From positions 1 through 64,000 of the forward strand of contig JAEPRB010000001.1 of NCBI GenBank assembly GCA_016758965.1: a DNA stretch of 64,000 nucleotides. Reading direction: 5' to 3'. Numbering within the stretch: the first letter of the stretch is position 1; every line of letters starts with the position of its first letter. Source of the DNA: Circinella minor (Eukaryota > Mucoromycota > Mucoromycetes > Mucorales > Lichtheimiaceae). The notes under the pieces were generated by a model that was given only the letters and a program-made list of their open reading frames with translations, had not been told where the DNA came from and did not search any database. Shown here piece after piece: positions 62,558 through 64,000 of the stretch. The position numbers and the translations under genes are program-made.

Positions 62558-62986
62558 AAGAATTAAAGCTATTTGTATCATCCAACCATTAAACCTTTAA
62601 AAACGGTAACTTCTATTTACCTATGTATACACGACTATATAATATAGCAAGAGTAACAGGAATAGCACCTTGAGAACGAACAATGCCTTGAAAATCTCGT
62701 GCAGTTAGAACATTTTATGGATTCCATTATTTGTATTACGTACTTGTCATGTTAATTTTCTTACTAAAAGTTCATTTTTCCCCCATCTTTTATTCTTGGC
62801 AAGTTGAAAACGACATTTTCTCCACTCGACCCGTTTATTTGTATAATACTACCATGGCATATAAGTATAGTCAATTCTAATGCAAGAGCTGGACTTTTAT
62901 TTGCAATACGTAGCATGTTTGATTACAGGTGTAATACGCACTAAAATGTTTTGATTTGCCAACACGTGAAATCGACGTGCAATCTG
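62445..62986 (-). pseudogene. Eroded pseudouridine-5'-phosphate glycosidase (IndA/PUMY family) gene
   Basis: Four minus-strand pieces keep the family order but in different frames: 62986-62912 (RRFHVLANQN, ITPVIKHA), 62904-62845 (ANKSPALALELTILICHGSI, matching the family block PVVALESTIITHGMP), 62711-62621 (TARDFQGIVRSQGAIPVTLA, matching the block RAQGAVPATIAI and ending at an intact GTAAAT donor), and 62513-62445 (QLDKMGHQAQKISR). Between pieces the frame is closed, and the downstream glycosidase core and any kinase domain are absent. The family cleaves pseudouridine 5'-phosphate into uracil and ribose 5-phosphate. The intron border still visible suggests decay of a once-normal gene. Confidence 0.6.
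62524..62559. repeat. T27-A9 homopolymer junction
   Basis: A run of 27 T directly followed by 9 A, inside the eroded glycosidase gene, between its third and fourth remaining pieces. Confidence 0.9.
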
Positions 62987-64000
62987 TTGTTAAAACATTC
63001 ACATCCTGTGAAGAAAAGGGGTGCAGGAATATTTATTTATCTCTCCCTTGTTTCCTTTTTATAAAAAGTTTCAAACATTGAGACTATACATACATTGCTT
63101 TTTTTTCCTCATAATTGCTTTACTATAAATCATTCCATTACTACTACATGAAAATTGACTACTAAGTGTGGTCGATGCTGTTCTAGAAACAATCAAGAGC
63201 AGATTGTTGCAGCATCAACATCTGTCGGATCAAGTACCTAATCTACTCCTTCCAATTATTTGAATGAAATGAATCATACACTTGAGTCATTTTACAGAAA
63301 TAAAAGATCAAGTATTGCATTGACCTATAAACAAGCGTTAATCCATTGAAAGGTAGTCTATTTTGCCATTTCTTTTTGGGAATTGCTACAGATAGCTTAG
63401 TTTTTATAGTTCTTCCAAGGATGAATAATACTTTATATACAATTACCATGGTCATATATTTATCAGCATTCTTGATCATCACGCATAAGTGATATAAATT
63501 CTGCAGTTAACTTTAAATAACTCATATGTTTAAATGATTACTGCTTAAGTTTATCAAGAAACTTGATAAATTTTATGGGCTGGATCCTTGTAGCAATTCA
63601 CTTTGTTTTTGTTTTTGTTATTTACTTTATTTGTAATTGATGAATTATAGCAATTTTACGATGCAAATGGTCAGAAGTTTAATGTCAATCAAGAATACTC
63701 TTATACTGTGGGTCTCCTTTGAACTGATAGTTGACTTTTTCTCTGAATTTGTATTCAAGCGCATGTTCAACAAAACGTACCAATTGGTATAGGCCTTAGA
63801 ACTCAAATTATGTCAGAACGAATGATAAATCGCGTTTGTCTACCATTTTGCCTTGATGTAATTGTTTCACATGTTTTTAATAGTAATTTTTATGCAGTAG
63901 TATGTATGTATAACTTGACTTTTGTTTTTTAATTTCATTTTTTTAAGATAGATGCAGCTCGCTTGAGTTAAACTAAAGATGCTCCAAGATTTTTTGAGTT
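62987..64000. other. Right end of window, possible coding relic
   Basis: No confident gene. On the plus strand some stretches read like protein with intervening stops (63160-63355, including LNEMNHTLESFYRNKRSSIA; 63652-63707, FYDANGQKFNVNQEYSYTV; and about 63760-63860, VPIGIGLRTQIMSERMINRV), flanked by AG and GT dinucleotides. They may be exons of a decayed or incomplete gene. I do not recognise the product. Confidence 0.3.

Overview
This window is AT-rich nuclear DNA from a filamentous fungus. Genes are split by many short (about 50-190 nt) GT-AG introns, and the gene set (DOCK, CSL, class I phosphodiesterase, prefoldin 5, GH51) fits an early-diverging fungus, most likely Mucoromycota/Mucorales. 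That placement is an inference from gene style and gene content; no marker gene here fixes the species. Gene models were built by joining exons by eye, using splice sites, reading phase and protein-family conservation. Every joined model listed as a gene keeps one open frame.

Left part (1-44.8 kb), gene-dense and rich in homopolymers and microsatellites: DBP5 mRNA-export helicase (+), a glutathione peroxidase (-), the rRNA methyltransferase EMG1/NEP1 (-), an external alternative NADH dehydrogenase with two EF-hands (-), a 2641-residue DOCK-family RhoGEF whose first exon is 7.4 kb (-), a lysine-methyltransferase-like protein (-), a small MIM2-like mitochondrial outer-membrane protein (+), a receiver-domain/cAMP-phosphodiesterase fusion resembling Dictyostelium RegA (+), a CSL (RBP-J/CBF1) transcription factor convergent to it (-), an unrecognised 162-residue coiled-coil protein (-), V-ATPase subunit H (-), an acidic disordered protein with three short basic/aromatic modules (-), and an ACC-synthase-like aminotransferase (-).

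Right part (44.8-64 kb), gene-poor: long stretches carry few genes, few homopolymers and several gene relics. The intact genes are COX5 (cytochrome c oxidase subunit), prefoldin subunit 5, a TPR/F-box protein and a secreted GH51 alpha-L-arabinofuranosidase. Relics include a broken F-box gene beside the intact one and an eroded pseudouridine-5'-phosphate glycosidase gene.

Most interesting signals: (1) the prefoldin-5 gene appears to contain a minor-spliceosome (U12-type) AT-AC intron, supported by a perfect 5' consensus and by exact restoration of a conserved protein motif; (2) the phosphodiesterase has an N-terminal response-regulator receiver that retains all five expected phosphorylation-site residues, which would link a phosphorelay to cAMP breakdown; (3) the palindrome TACGTA is clustered in the gene-poor intervals. 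No tRNA, rRNA, CRISPR array or intact transposon was seen.
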